Shown here in pieces: positions 1 to 11,806 of a stretch of DNA of 64,000 bases. The stretch covers positions 98,260-162,259 of the forward strand of contig KN834759.1 in assembly GCA_000827265.1 (NCBI GenBank). Reading direction: 5' to 3'. Numbering within the stretch: the first letter of the stretch is position 1; each line of letters begins with the position of its first letter. Position numbers and translations under genes: made by a program. Source of the DNA: Collybiopsis luxurians FD-317 M1 (taxonomy: Eukaryota; Basidiomycota; Agaricomycetes; Agaricales; Omphalotaceae). The notes beneath the pieces are model-generated. The model did not search any database. It had not been told where the DNA came from and was given only the letters and a program-made list of their open reading frames with translations.

Positions 1-1
1 T

Positions 2-196
2 CCCTCGGCGACCGATGTGAAGACTTGCGGGACGAGCCACCTCCCGGTAGAGTCTGACGTAGCTGCGATGAAAGGCTGCTTTATTAGTGTGAGCGTGTTC
101 AATGCAAGTACGCTACTGGATGTGAGCGCTTCGACGCAGCAGAAGGTTTTGAATAAGCTCGGTAGTTTGCTTACATGTCTTCCTTCTACATATTGA
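2..196 (+). CDS. 3' end of a gene cut by the window edge
   Basis: An open frame runs from the first complete codon at position 2 to a TGA at 194-196, giving about 64 C-terminal residues. The tail contains three cysteines and the stretch GCFISVSVFNAS, followed by a short helical-looking segment and LLTCLP at the end. The even cysteine spacing suggests a secreted, disulfide-bonded protein. It faintly resembles C-terminal tails of secreted basidiomycete endonuclease/exonuclease/phosphatase-type proteins, but that is a memory-based impression and not an assignment. No start or catalytic part lies in the window. Positions 197-590 downstream hold no gene that I can see. Confidence 0.45.
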   Translation, partial: PSATDVKTCGTSHLPVESDVAAMKGCFISVSVFNASTLLDVSASTQQKVLNKLGSLLTCLPSTY

Positions 197-590
197 AATC
201 TGTACAATTATATTTATCAAGGTGGAACTATTGCTTGATATCACTAGCCATTGCCAAATCTTTTCTTCGCCTCTACTCGAATGCTATCTTGGGTTCTGAA
301 GAATGGATCTCAGGTTAACGGAGGTAGACGGCCTGAAAATTGACATTGAGCATGGATCTTCATAGATAACGATTAGAATTTTAAAAGCTAATGTACACGT
401 CAACAGAGACAGGGAGAATGGGCTCATCAATGTTCATAAAAGTTTTTGCCACCGACTTTTGGGCAATCGAACTCGAACGGAGACTCTTCTTCTTCTTTGG
501 TTAAACTTGCGAGTCAAACCCTGCAAAAAAACCAACTAGCAACATGAACAGAAAGAAGCGAAGATCACAAAAAGGCATCTAAACGCCGAA

Positions 591-664
591 TGATTCGACC
601 CAGGCTCGAACTGGGGACCTTCTGTGTGTTAGACAGATGCGATAACCAACTACGCCATCGAACC
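591..664 (-). tRNA. tRNA-Val (anticodon AAC)
   Basis: On the minus strand this 74-nt stretch folds as a standard cloverleaf. The 7-bp acceptor stem GGTTCGA/TCGAATC pairs fully (one G-T), with discriminator A. The D-arm contains TGGCGTAGTTGG (A box). The anticodon stem TCTGT/ACAGA encloses the loop CTAACAC, and the T-arm contains GTTCGAGCC (B box). The anticodon AAC lies at 628-630. No intron is present. Confidence 0.93.
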
Positions 665-1038
665 AGATGCTTGTCCGGTTTATAGTAAGCCTCTATTTTG
701 CAGGAACTGCCGCTTGGTTTCTACTCGCGGTGACTCGGAACCATCGTCGCAAGAGTCACACCATTTCCTTATTTCGAAGACATGACTTGTGACTCTCTGT
801 GCGTGCATTTGGCAATTGCTAGATTAATCTCTAGTTCTTAGATATTCTCTTCCATCATCTGTCGCATATTCCGGTTCTGCAGACGCCGGTTTTCACAGGA
901 GATACTAGAAGATTAATTAGAAGTTGAATCATCAGACGGGCTACTTCTGGTCATGAGCCCTCATCACAGCAAATCCAGATGCATTAAAAGGCTGGTCGCT
1001 CCTGCATTGTGCGAGAAATAGTCTTTCTGTTTCAAATC

Positions 1039-2744
1039 ATGCCAACCACCGTCACAATTCCAGCTACTGCTCGCGCAGCCGTCATCGAAACCATCAAGAA
1101 AGACCTGCAAATCAAGGATGTGAAGGTGGTTCAACCTTCTGAGTTAGCACCAGGAGAGTGCCTCGTTAAGGTCGAGTATGCAGGTAAGGCTGCCTTTGTC
1201 TTGATACCCGAGTTTCCTGCAACTAGACATATTCTTCAGGTTGTTGCCACTCTGATGTTCATGTTAGAGATGATGACTGGAACGTTACCAAGACCCCAAT
1301 GATTGGAGGTCACGAAGGTGTAGGCTACATTGTCGCCATTGGAGCGGACACTGTTGGAAGTCCGGTCAAGGTAGGAGATCGAGTAGGAATGAAATGGGTT
1401 GCGAATGCTTGTTTGAAGTGAGTCTTTGGTCATGCCAATCGTTTGCATGTCATCGAACTTGACTTCGAAAAGATGTGAGAAATGTACCTTAGGACATGAA
1501 TCTCGTGAGTTTCAGTGATGTTGCTCTGCGCAGTTAGAGCGGACTTGTATCTGACTGAGAAGAAGTATGCGATGTTGCACGGAGGGATTGTCATGGCTGC
1601 GGGGTGGATGGAACCTTTGCGGAATACACTGTATGTTCCGTCATATGTATTCATACTCAAGCTAACGAATCTCAATGCAAGCGCTGCTGGGTCAACTATG
1701 TAACGCCTATTCCCGACGGTCTTGATAGCGCGGCCGTCACGCCCATTCTGTGTGCAGTGAGACTGTCCCCTGGATTCGATGCAAAGTAAACCTGCTAAAT
1801 CGCCGGTGTTTTCCAGGGAATTACAATCTACAACGGCTTGAAGAAAAGTAATGCGAGGCCTGGAGAATGGGTCGCAATTACTGGCGCTGGTGGTGGTTTG
1901 GGTCACTTGGGTAAGTGTTGTGTCTTGCGCCCTGAAACTCTATCTTCATGTCTTTCACTCAAAACTACTAGGTATACAGTATGCAGTGGCCATGGGTCTC
2001 CGTGTCGTTGCTATTGGTGGGCTCACTCTTCTGAGAACGATACTTTGTACCAACATTTGTGCAGATACCGGTGCTTCCAAGCGAGAGTTATGCTTGAAAC
2101 TTGGCGCTGAGAAATGGGTGGACTATGAAAAGTCCGTTGACTTAATTCAGGATGTCCGGGACGCTGCTGGAGGTTCCGGCCCTCATGCCGCTGTTCTTGC
2201 TGTTGGTCATGTAAGTGAACAAACGCTTTAATCCATGTGTTAGACTTACGATAATCGCTTATTTGATAGGAATTACCGTTAGCCCAAGCCGTTTTGTACG
2301 TTCGCGACGCTGGAACTATTGTAACCGTCGGAATGCCAGGACCTTACAAGGGAAATTTGAATGTTCCCGTTTCGCTCATCGTTACTAAGGTCTGACTGTG
2401 TCATTCAAATCACTCAAATGGGTGTACTAAAACCGACTGTTAGGCCATACACATTGTAGGAAGTGCCACAGGGTTCGTATACTTGCTCGACCTGTACCAA
2501 TTCACTATCTCACCGCTTATTTTTGTCTCAGGAATCGTAAAGACATGGCCGAAGCATTAGATTTCGTAGCTCGAGGGAAAGTGACTTGCCATCACGAGGT
2601 CAGAAATTTCGAAGACGTCAATAAGTAAGTGAAGCCTTTTATTTCCTTCATTCTGACACAAGATCCTTACTATTCAAAGGTCCCTGAGGGATCTCACCGA
2701 AGGAAAGGTTACTGGCAGAATTGTGTTGAAGATAGCGTCTTGAG
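1039..2744 (+). CDS. Zinc-dependent alcohol dehydrogenase (MDR family, yeast ADH1-like)
   Basis: Oxidises or reduces alcohols/aldehydes with NAD(P)H, probably in the cytosol. The ATG at 1039 ([14 protein letters not shown]) is chosen because the upstream in-frame start is not an ATG. Exons with GT-AG introns give the family landmarks in order: catalytic zinc cysteine and [12 protein letters not shown] (about residues 45-60), GGHEGVG, structural-zinc CEKC, PILCA, the Rossmann motif GAGGGLG, and a C-terminal tail ending GRIVLKIAS. Length is about 350 residues, as usual. The region 1417-1600, which should carry the four structural-zinc cysteines, is split by several short introns that I could not join cleanly; an exon near 1525-1545 may supply a further cysteine. 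The rest of the frame is clean. Confidence 0.85.
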
Positions 2745-3504
2745 ATCATGCAGCTTGCTGTGACAATAACTGCTGATGAACAAGGAACCACGATTGGGTG
2801 TTTGTAGACCGATGTACTTACAGCCAATATTTATTTTCTTGCACATACATCTCAAGGTTTGTAATAGGATAACAATGGCCCTGCTTTTGGCACGTTAAAT
2901 AGTTTGCAAGATTATCGCCACAATCGCCATTCTGACGACGACGACGAGGAAAAAAATTTCGGGTGACACGCGCTTGAAATGAGAGATGATATCTGAATCC
3001 AGTAGTTTTAGAGAAGCGAAATCTTCGACGATAGACGCTCGTCAGGTAGATGACTGGGTGGAGACAAGAGAACGCCACATAACCACTTTCTCTGCGTACG
3101 TCATATGACCGTGTCTGTACAGCAATATTAAACGCGGTTCATGAGTTAACATCGCGAATACGAAAGAAAACGGATCCAATGAACTTGCTGCAGATCAGGA
3201 TCTAAGACTAAAACCTCAAAACTTGTAACGAACACTCGAAAGCTCAGCAGAATGCACGATCAATTGAGACCATGGCATGATATCCTTACACCTCACTGGC
3301 ACTGAGCACGTCCATCAACGCAGTATAACAATCTCTTTACGCTCCCATTACAAGCTTCCCTGCTGCTACCGTCTCTCAATATGGTACGCAATAACTCAAG
3401 ATTGAAATCACGAAGAACAGGATACAGGAAGTATGATTTCTGATCGATACAAAAGCTATTATGTGCTCAGATGAAATATTCACGTCAAGACTTTGGAACT
3501 TTGT
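2745..3504. other. Intergenic, no gene seen
   Basis: Between the alcohol dehydrogenase stop and the 3' end of the first F-box gene. The open frames here are short, without homology that I recognise or splice support. Confidence 0.6.
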
Positions 3505-5053
3505 TCAAATCAAATTGAACGGAGTATTCCCACATCTGAGCTCAAGACGACCCATGATGTCTCGGCTAGCGCCATGTACATAGAACCACCCAGTGAGGTC
3601 CCAATGAAGAACCCCCACCTCCAAAACCTTATATCCGCTGCCAATCTCCGCAAAATACAGTTTTTCTAAACTTGCCATCGCCTTTGCTAGACGAGATGCG
3701 CACAACTTCAGACCCTTATTAAAGGTATCGACACGTAGCTCAAGGTCATTCAAATCATGTAACTCCCCATTATGCGCTAATTCATGGCCAAAATCCAGCC
3801 GATCAAAAATGTGATGAAGGCGCAACACTCGAACGCAGCGGAATTGGGAGAACGGAGTTATAAAATCATCCTGGACGAAAACAAAATGAGCATGTATTTC
3901 AAGGAAAATAACAAGCTGCATACAAGGCTATAGATGTACCGGCTGCCCGTAATATCGATGGAGAGATTCTCTAGCGATGAGAACGATGACTCGACGAGCA
4001 AAACAATTTCGAATGTTCGGCTTCGGCATCTTAAGGAAATTCCAGTAGCAGTCCATTGTAGTGTGGGCCACGCCTTGATTCGAGTTCGACTGAGGTATAG
4101 ATCATTAATGTACAGATGTCGGTGAAGACCTTGACGAGCAAGTTCATCGAAGAAGGGAGAAATTGAAGATGGCACTTGAGAGCCATGCTTAGGCGAAGAA
4201 AGGCAAATCGTGTGCAGGTAGGGATGAGTTGCTGTGAAAGCGGGTAGCCAAGAGAAAGATATATGTTCATCGTTGAACGGCAGTGACAAGGAGAGCTCAC
4301 AAAGGCCGTCGAAGGTATATGACCCGAAGTCCTCGTCCAACCTTTCAGGGTCTGATAAGGTAAGTTTGATTACTTTTACTCCATCAGGGACAAACCCGTT
4401 TTGAGGTACGGACATATCCAAATTCAGCGAGATTAGGACGACTTTTGAGAAGTTTGACCCTGGAAATCCAGGAAAGGGGGGTTCTGACTCAGGAGGAATG
4501 TACCACGATCCAGCCAAAAAATTCCATAAGTCGGATGATGGGTGAGGATAGGGCAATGAGGAGAGCAGCACCGTCGAGATAGTGGGGTGCTGATCCAATA
4601 ACTGCAGGAACCTAACGCTCGGAGACGATCGCCTCAAGTCTACACACAAGAGTCGCCCCAGAAAAGGCAGAAGCTTGCCTACAATCTCGCTCGCTTCTGA
4701 TTCACCATCGCTCAGGATGCTTGTAGTTAGCAGGCTATGATCGGTTAGTATCAGACTGTACTCAGTTACAAGTCCAATCAGACATACCGAGAAAACTGTA
4801 AACAAACCGCGTTAACAGAACAGAAATCCCTAAATTTCCGAGCGGACTCAATATCTCTAATCTCCAAGTATGCAAAAAGAAATGGCACGCAGATTTGTCT
4901 TAGCCGCCTGTCAGTCAAAGAAAGTGAAACCAGAGCGGGTGAGGCGCGTTCCACTTGGATTTGTTCGTTAAGCCAGGCAGGTAATGGATGCACAGCAGAC
5001 AGATCCTGGCATATGGAGTGAAGCAATTCGTCTGGTAACCCGAGCAACGACAT
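3505..5053 (-). CDS. F-box-like / leucine-rich protein, copy 1
   Basis: Three exons on the minus strand (5053-4788, 4734-3924, 3870-3505) join in frame to 480 residues. The N-terminus MSLLGLPDELLHSICQDL is an F-box-like helix set; LSLTDRRLRQICVPFLFAYL follows, and the last two thirds are leucine-rich with regularly spaced hydrophobics, the architecture of large basidiomycete F-box families. Such proteins are thought to be substrate receptors for SCF ubiquitin ligases; the substrate is unknown. Introns are 53 nt with GTATG donors, and the second intron falls at the same place in all paralogues of this window. The ATG at 5053 is the first residue of the conserved block. It appears intact, and lies tail-side to the dehydrogenase and in tandem with copy 2. 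Confidence 0.78.
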
Positions 5054-5268
5054 GATCGTTCACGATCAACATGGACACGTGCAACTTTCGTGTGCACTAG
5101 CAAGCCATGACTAAACGCGCCGACTTACGGCTCCGGTACACGGCAAGATTTGTGGAGAGTGCCGAGGCATTCCATCTAATTTTTTTTTCTTCCATCTTGG
5201 GCCACTGAACAGGACATTTTGTATAATAATTTCTCGAATACAGGCGGAAGTACGTTCAAATGAAATCA

Positions 5269-6813
5269 TTAAAAGGAATCAGCTATCTTGAACACATAAG
5301 ATCTATCGTCTAATTGAAATTTAAGTTCGCCGATGATGTCTCGGCTCCCGTCGTCTACATGGAGTTCCCCTTTGAGGTTCCATCGACGCTCAACCCGACG
5401 GTCAATACCCGAATTCGAAGGTAAGTATCCGACACCCCTCTCTTCGAAATGGAAAGCCTTCAAAGTTGTTATCGCCTTTGCTAGACGAGATGCAAGCAAT
5501 CTCAGACCCTTGTCGATTGTGTCGACACGTTGTTTGTAATCATCCAGAGAATAATACCTGCCCTTGCCCTGTGTATCACATATATTATTAAAGCTGAAGG
5601 GAAGATCCAGCTTTTGAAGGGATGGATAGCGGGATAATACGGATACTACATCATCCTGGACAGGAACAGATGAGCGCTGAGAAACTGCAGAATAGAAGGC
5701 TACGTACAATGCCACAGGTACTCTTGTCGTGGAAAAGGTCGACGGAGAGACGCTCAACTGTTGGGAAAAATGACACGATGAGAGAAAGAATTTCGATAAA
5801 TCGATCTCTAGGCAACAGGGTAATCTGAGTGATGTTCCACTGCTGTGTTGTGGGTTGCGCTTCAGTCTTGACTCGACTGAGATAGATTTCGCAGATTCGC
5901 AATTCTTGCTGGAGACCCAGACGGGCAGCCTCATCGAAGAAGGGAGAAATGAAAGGCGGAACTTGAGAACCCAGCCTAGGGTTAACAAGGCGAATCTCTT
6001 GCAGGTACTGGTGGCCAGACGTAAATTCGGATAGCCAAGAAAACGACACAGGTCGAGTATCCAATGGAAGTTTCAAAGTGAGCTCGCGAAGGCCGTCAAA
6101 AAAGTATGATGCAAAATCTGCTTCTAACCTCTCTGAGTCTAAAACATCAAGTGCGATTACTTTCATCCCATTGAGAGCAAAGTCCTCTTGAGGACGGGGT
6201 AAGACCAGATGCAAGCAGAGAAGTAAAATTTTCGAGAGGTTCAGTCCGGTGAACGAGGGACTCGATACGGTGTACGGTTCGGTTACACGCAATCTAGAGG
6301 GAACAGTAGACAATTGGTCAGCCAGTACTGTCAAATCAGTGCGGTGCTCTGGTATAAGCCGGAGTAAATTCATGTACTGGTCCAGTTGCCTCAAATTGAT
6401 GCAAGCGAGACTCTTGAAACGAGGAAGCAGGCTGCAAACAATCTTGTCAACAACCTTGGCGTTTTGCAGGTCCACGTTCCTTAAAGTCAGCATTCTACAA
6501 TTGTCAGTCGAATCGTCGGTCGAGGAAAAACTGATAATGGGACTCACCGAACAAATTGGAAACAAACCGTGTTTTCAGAGCAGAACTTCTTGAATTTCTG
6601 CGCGTCATCAATGCCACGGATGCGTAGGTGTGCAAATAAGAACGGCAGGCAGGTTTTTCGTAGTTGCCTATTGACCAAAGAAAGCGTGTTTATGCCGGAT
6701 GAGGTGCATCGAATTTTTAGCTGAGCTGATAGGAACTCTGGGAGTGGATGTTCGTTACAGAGGTTCTGGCATACGAAATCAAGAAGCTCATTCGGAAGCT
6801 TCAACAGTGACAT
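5269..6813 (-). CDS. F-box-like / leucine-rich protein, copy 2
   Basis: Paralogue of copy 1 in the same orientation with the same three-exon layout. The N-terminal block MSLLKLPNELLDFVCQNL begins at 6813; a further in-frame ATG lies at 6891, but the family alignment favours 6813. The long central exon (starting MLTLRNVDLQNAKVVDK) carries leucine-rich segments and the shared FSWL and SPFFDEAARLGLQ motifs. The last exon begins DDVVSVLSRYPSLQKLDLPF and ends KIADSF. No internal stop was found. Probably an SCF substrate adaptor of unknown target. It differs enough from copy 1 to be an old duplicate. Confidence 0.75.
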
Positions 6814-6891
6814 GGGAGTTCGCGCGTTCATGATTGCACCAAGGTCTTGATTATGATCAGCTGGGCTTTTAAGGTCGTGACCGCCACTCAT

Positions 6892-7399
6892 GACTCAGCC
6901 ATCACTTTGGCTCTTCAATTTCTATTGTCGCCGCTAGCCCTCCAAATTCTATTGTCGTCATATAGGCATAAAAGTAAAAGTATCGCGGCCAGGGTGGCAA
7001 TGACTCAGGCGCCACGCGCAGTTGCGCATCGTTAGTTGACTGACGATCTTGATTCTGTGTCTCTCTAAATCTACACGTCGAGAATCTAAATATGTGAAGT
7101 CTCTCCTAAGCATATCATAACACACTGATGATCCGTGAGACGTATATACTCTTTGTGTTCATGTGTCTCGAAATTCTGCAAGTCCGCTTGATGGTTTTCA
7201 CACTTGCATGAGCAGCTCCCCGCTTCCACGGTACATCCCCAATCCATTAATAGACGATCATCATTTTTAGCCAGTGTACAGGATATGCTGTATGTATACT
7301 TTCCCGCTTGACATTCGTGTATCAGCAAAACAAGTACGATTACTATTTCCAGATGAGCTCGTCCATAGTTAATCCAAAAATCTAACTAGACTACTATAA
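6892..7399. other. Intergenic, promoter side of F-box copy 2
   Basis: No gene supported. The stretch at 6868-6900 (GTCGTGACCGCCACTCATGA) resembles the GTGACCACTGACACC-type sequence upstream of the F-box genes at 50.4 and 52.7 kb, so the promoters were probably copied together with the genes. Confidence 0.4.
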
Positions 7400-7590
7400 C
7401 GATTCGATGTGAGCTCAAGTTGGGAAGACGACCACTTATGTCTCGGCTCACATTGTATATATAGAGCTGCCACACTCAGCCCGATATTCGTCACCCCACT
7501 CCGAAGGCTGAAATCCGATACCCATCTGTGTGAGATACAAACTCATTGTCGCCTTTGCTAGATGAGATGCGGTTAGTGTACATAAATGTA
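7400..7590 (-). pseudogene. Relic of an F-box-like gene 3' end
   Basis: This short stretch aligns by eye with the last exon of F-box copies 1 and 2: the pieces GAGCTCAAG...GACGACC...ATGTCTCGGCT and the stretch ATTGTCGCCTTTGCTAGATGAGATGCG match the end of those genes, but the frame is interrupted and the upstream exons are gone. The following bases to 7838 hold nothing I recognise. Confidence 0.6.
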
Positions 7591-7838
7591 AAATTATCCA
7601 GTAGCACGGTAGACTGGCTGTTCGGGAATCGGACCTCAGAAGTATAATGAATATCCTATCCTATCTTATCCAGATCTTTATCAACGATTTTGATATGAAA
7701 ATCGAGATCATCCCAAGACGCCCCATAGAGGAACAGCCCGGGAGCCCAACTCGGTGTTGACAAATTATTGCTACATACTGAAATCTGACCAACAGTACAC
7801 AGGCAGATGAGTGCACGATGATATTATGCGATGAAACA

Positions 7839-9302
7839 TTAACACGATAATCCTATTCTAAGCCCCCCGTCCACGTCCCGATTACCACCAATTACTTGGA
7901 GCCACCTTGACAGTCGCCAACCAAATCCAGTGCCAGTAAACTCGTGTTGAGATCCCCTTTGATCAATGTGGAAAGCATCTAAAGTCCTGACTCGTTTTGC
8001 TATGCGAGAAGTAAACCATATAAGCCCAGTCTCGACGTTGGCAGGGAGCATCTTCTCATTCTTAAATTCATCGGCGGCGTCGAACACACGCTGCGAATGC
8101 CACGGCTCGTTGCGTCCGGATTCGAGCCGCTTGAAAATCTGGACTAGGCGTAGGTGACGAAGACGCAAAAATCTATGCAGAGCATCAGCAAGGTCATCCT
8201 GAGCGGGAGAGAATCAGTACAAATTCAGAGAGTAAATGAAAGACGTACGATGTGATAGGAGTCTTTGTGGTCTCTGAGGTCAAGTGTAAGGGTCTCGATT
8301 GCGGGGAACGAAGATGCAAGAAGTTGAAGAATGTCGATTAACGAGGCGCTGCAGAAAGTAGTGACTATTTTCATCGACGTAACGCGCCATTCTCGAGAAG
8401 GTCACTCAGTGGAGCTGCTGAGTCCGACCTCCTTGATGAGAAAGTTTTGAGTGAGACTTTGTCGATGACACTCTTCGATAAAGGCACTAATAAAGGTCGG
8501 TGTATGGTGCATAAAGTAACATCGTCCATGATCAACAAGCCGGAGTTTATGCAGCTGAGGATGAACGGCAGTGAACGCAGGAAGCCACGAAAATGAAACG
8601 GGATAATTAGATACCCGCAGTATGAGTTCCTAGAGGCCTCTGAAGGTTCGCAGACCAAATTCTTTACCGAGTAGGTACGGGTTGTAGAGCTCGAGTTGCT
8701 CTATCTGTAAGCCTTGATCCATGTATGGCTCCAGATTTGAATGGAAGTGAAAATCAAGCTGTGTTCGTTGAAGCACTATCTTGGACAGATTGGACTGCAG
8801 ATAAGGAGGTATTCTGCGTAATGATTCAGTCGACACTGTCGTAACACTAGGATGTTCAATTATCGCCTTGAATAAGGTAGTGCTGGGGTCGAACGATAAC
8901 AAGTCTACATGCGAGAGTCGCTCCAATTGGGGAAGAATCTGACAAATAATCTCAAGTCTTTCTTCGGTGCGACTGTAGAATCTGGTTAGAACTAGGACTC
9001 TTTAACTTTCAGTCAAAATGGGTTGGCATCAAAGAATCTAGTCAGCCATACTTCGTAAGCTTTGAACAAAGAGAGCTAGTAGAGCAGAAGTCTCTGAATT
9101 TTTGAGCATCTTCAGCGTTTTTTATGTGAATGGTAGCGAAGAGAAATGGTAAGCATATTCGTCGCAGCCGCCGGTTAACGACAGACAAAGAAAGGAGTTC
9201 AGGTGAGAGGCGCTTGCGCTGAAAGCTACCCGAATCTGGGAGTTTTGGGAGAAATGCGAGGTATTCGACGACAGAGAGGAGAAGCTCGTCGGGTAACAGC
9301 AT
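7839..9302 (-). pseudogene. F-box-like gene copy 3, broken by two in-frame stops
   Basis: Exon 1 (from ATG 9302, MLLPDELLLSVVEYLAFL) and the last exon (ending at 7839) are open, but the central exon has two premature stops relative to its tandem sister at 10218-11684. FRGLQELTLR in the sister reads FRGL-stop here (CAG to TAG near 8635), and STERPSREW reads STE-stop (CGG to TGA near 8400). Around these sites many CpG dinucleotides of the sister are TpG or CpA here. The gene probably no longer makes a full protein. If transcribed, it could give only the F-box half. Confidence 0.72.
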
Positions 9303-9839
9303 CGTCGTGGTCTTGCCTGGCTAGCCTGTCTTATCGTTCACGAAGAATAGGTCGTTCGTGAAGAAAGCCTGGTAGCGAGGGTGTGGGGCACCCTCATTCT
9401 CACGCTTTTGAAACTCCGACAGGCTGCCTGTCTTTGCCGCCAGCCCTGCGCTAAGCGCTTGGTTGATAAGATAATAGTCTTGATAGTGGAGAACAGTGAA
9501 TATTTTTCTCAGTCAATCTCTTCTGTGCAAAGAAATTGTTCTGAGGAAGGCCTGAACAGTGCAAATATTTCAAAAAAATGTTTCTACTGCCATCCCATAA
9601 ACCCCCCAACCACTTGACCCATCCTCTACTGAAGGATTATGGCTTGATTGTCTGGGGTGGACAATCTTGCAGCACTTTCAGTGCATCTTACATTTAAGGT
9701 TGGAAGAACTGATTAACAACACGAAAATGCATTACTGCAGAGCCTACCTGGAGCTTTAAGGTGAGTCAGAGCTCACGCCTTTGACCGGCAGCCCATCGGA
9801 GTTTCAAAAGCGTCTCGCTAGCAGGCTCAGTGTCACGGG
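9303..9839. other. Spacer between duplicated units
   Basis: No supported gene. Open frames here lack splice or family support. It corresponds in position to the short divergent promoter of the sister unit but is expanded. Confidence 0.4.
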
Positions 9840-10010
9840 GTCAGACACGCTACATACTATATATAGCAATTCTCAAGACCCCTATGTCGGCGGCGCAGGC
9901 AATCACGATCTTGCATCTTGGACTCGAATTACTAGAACATTTCCGTTGCACCCTACCAACATACATTTTCCTTCCTTTTACCTTGCCGGCGGTCTTCTTG
10001 TAGTACCTAG
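9840..10010 (+). pseudogene. Relic of the 5' end of the kinase-like gene
   Basis: The stretch TTCTCAAGACCCCTATGTCGG, followed by GATCTTGCATCTTGGACTCGA and CACCCTACCAACATACAT, matches the promoter and first codons of the gene at 11807 (DLASWTRAYALRPSNRHT there, DLASWTRITRTFPLHPTN here). Only about 50 codons remain. It places a second, truncated F-box/kinase head-to-head pair next to F-box copy 3. Confidence 0.65.
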
Positions 10011-10019
10011 ACACTTAGC

Positions 10020-10180
10020 CTCATTGAAGAAGAATGAAATGGAGGGCGGTACTGGAGGACCTAGCAGAGGGTGAACAAGGCAAATGTCGAACAGGTGCGA
10101 ATGGGCCGACGTAATTGTGAGTAGCCATCATCAGTCAATTATGCAATGGAGTTCCAAAGCGAGCTTGTGAAGATCGTAGA
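10020..10180 (-). pseudogene. Relic of a central F-box exon
   Basis: Aligns by eye with bases 5930-6100 of F-box copy 2: GAAGAA...GAAATG, GGGTGAACAAGGC, CAGGTGCGAATGGGCCGACG and CCAAAGCGAGCTTGTGAAG are recognisable. Frame is lost. It sits at the junction between the two duplicated units. Confidence 0.5.
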
Positions 10181-10217
10181 CGGGTGCACAATGATATTAT
10201 GTGATAAAACATCAACA

Positions 10218-11684
10218 CTACAATGCTATTTTAAGCTCCCCGTCCACATCCCGATTACCACCAATTACTTGGAGCCACCCTGAAAGTAGCCAACCAAATC
10301 CGGTGCCAGTTTGCTCGTGTTTAAACCCCCTTTGATCAATGTAAAAAGCATCTAAAGTCCTGACTCGCTTTGCTATGCGAGAAGTAAACCATATAAGCCC
10401 AGTCTCGACGTTGGCAGGAAGTATCTTCTTATTCTTAAATTCATCGGCTGGGTCTAACACACGTTGTGACTGCCACGGCTCGTTGCGTCCGGATTCGAGC
10501 CGCTTGAAAATCTGGATTAGACGTAGGTGACGGAGACACGGAAATCTATGCAGCGCATCAGCAATATCATCCTGAGCACAAGATAATCAGTACAAATTCA
10601 GAGAGTAAATGAAAGACGTACGATGCGATAGGAGTCTTTGTGGTCTGTGAGGTCAAGTGTAAGGGTCTCGACTGCGGGGAACGAAGATGCAAGCAGTTGA
10701 AGAATATCGATTAAGGAGGTGCTACGGAAGGTAGTGGCTATTTCCAGCGACGTAACACACCATTCTCGAGAAGGCCGCTCAGTGGAGCTATTGAGCCCGA
10801 CCTCCTTGATAAGAAAGTTGTGAGTGAGACCGTGTCGATGACTCTCATCGATAAAGGAACCCATAAAGGTCGGCGTATGGCGCATAAAGTAACGTCGTCT
10901 ATGATCAACGAGGCGGAGTTTATGCAGCTGAGGATGAGCGGCAGTGAATGCAGGAAGCCACGAAAACGAGACAGGATAACCAGGCAGCCGCAATGTGAGT
11001 TCCTGGAGGCCTCTGAAGGTTCGCAGACCAAATTTCTTATCAAGTAGGTGGGGATTATAAAGCTCGAGTTGCTCTATCCGTAAGCCTTGATTCGGGTATA
11101 GTTCCAGATACGAATGGCAGCTCAAATCAAGCTGTATTTGCTTAAGCACTATCTTCGACAAATCGGACTGCAGACACTCGAAAGGAATTCCGCATAACGA
11201 TTCAGTCGACACTGTCAAAACACTAGGATGTTCGACTATCGCCTTGAACAACGTAGTGCTAGGTTCGAACGATACCAGATACACATGCGAAAGTCGCCTC
11301 AACTGGGGAAGAGCCTGACAAATAATGTTAAGTCTTTCTTCGGTGCGACTGTAAAATCTGGTTAGATCTAGGACTCTTTAACTTTCAGTCAGAATGGGTT
11401 GGCATCGAAGAATCAAGTCAGCCACACCTGATAAGCTCTAAAAAAAGTGAGCTGGTGGAGCAATAGTTTTTTAATTTTTTAACATCTTCAGCTTTTTTTA
11501 TGTGAATGGTGGCGAAGAGAAATGGTAAGCATATTCGTCGCAGCCGCCGGTTAACGACAGACAAAGAAAGGAGTTCTGGAGAAACGCGCTTGAACTGGAA
11601 GCTACCTGAATCTGGGAGTTTTGGGAGAAATGCGAGATATTCGACGATAGAGAGGAGAAGCTCGTCGGGTAACAGCATCGTCAT
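10218..11684 (-). CDS. F-box-like / leucine-rich protein, copy 4
   Basis: Intact sister of copy 3. Exon 1 starts at ATG 11684 (MTMLLPDELLLSIVEYLAFL) and ends at an AG|GTGTGG donor; after the intron the frame resumes SRTEERLNIICQALPQLRR, continues through the leucine-rich central exon to DSYRIV, and the last exon runs DDIADALHRFPCLRHLRL to DVDGELKIAL. Copies 3 and 4 share a shorter N-terminus than copies 1 and 2. Likely an SCF adaptor with unknown substrate. Its start lies 122 bp from the start of the kinase-like gene on the other strand, so the two probably share a promoter. Confidence 0.75.
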
Positions 11685-11806
11685 AGTCGACGTTGACGGT
11701 TGAGGCTGAAAGCAAAGCGGGGTCAGGTGACTAACTCTTCACGCTGATCAGAATTATACGGTTTCAAGACCCCTCTTTACCAGTTCGCTTCTAGTCCTGT
11801 TTATCT
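11685..11806. promoter_or_regulatory. Shared divergent promoter, F-box copy 4 / kinase-like gene
   Basis: Only 122 bp separate the two start codons, which point away from each other. AT-rich AATTATACGG lies at about 11750. The same arrangement, decayed, is found beside F-box copy 3. Confidence 0.5.

Noticed and set aside
7086..7328. 80-codon Cys-rich minus-strand frame
   Set aside because: No signal peptide, splice or family support; it sits between an F-box promoter and a decayed F-box relic.
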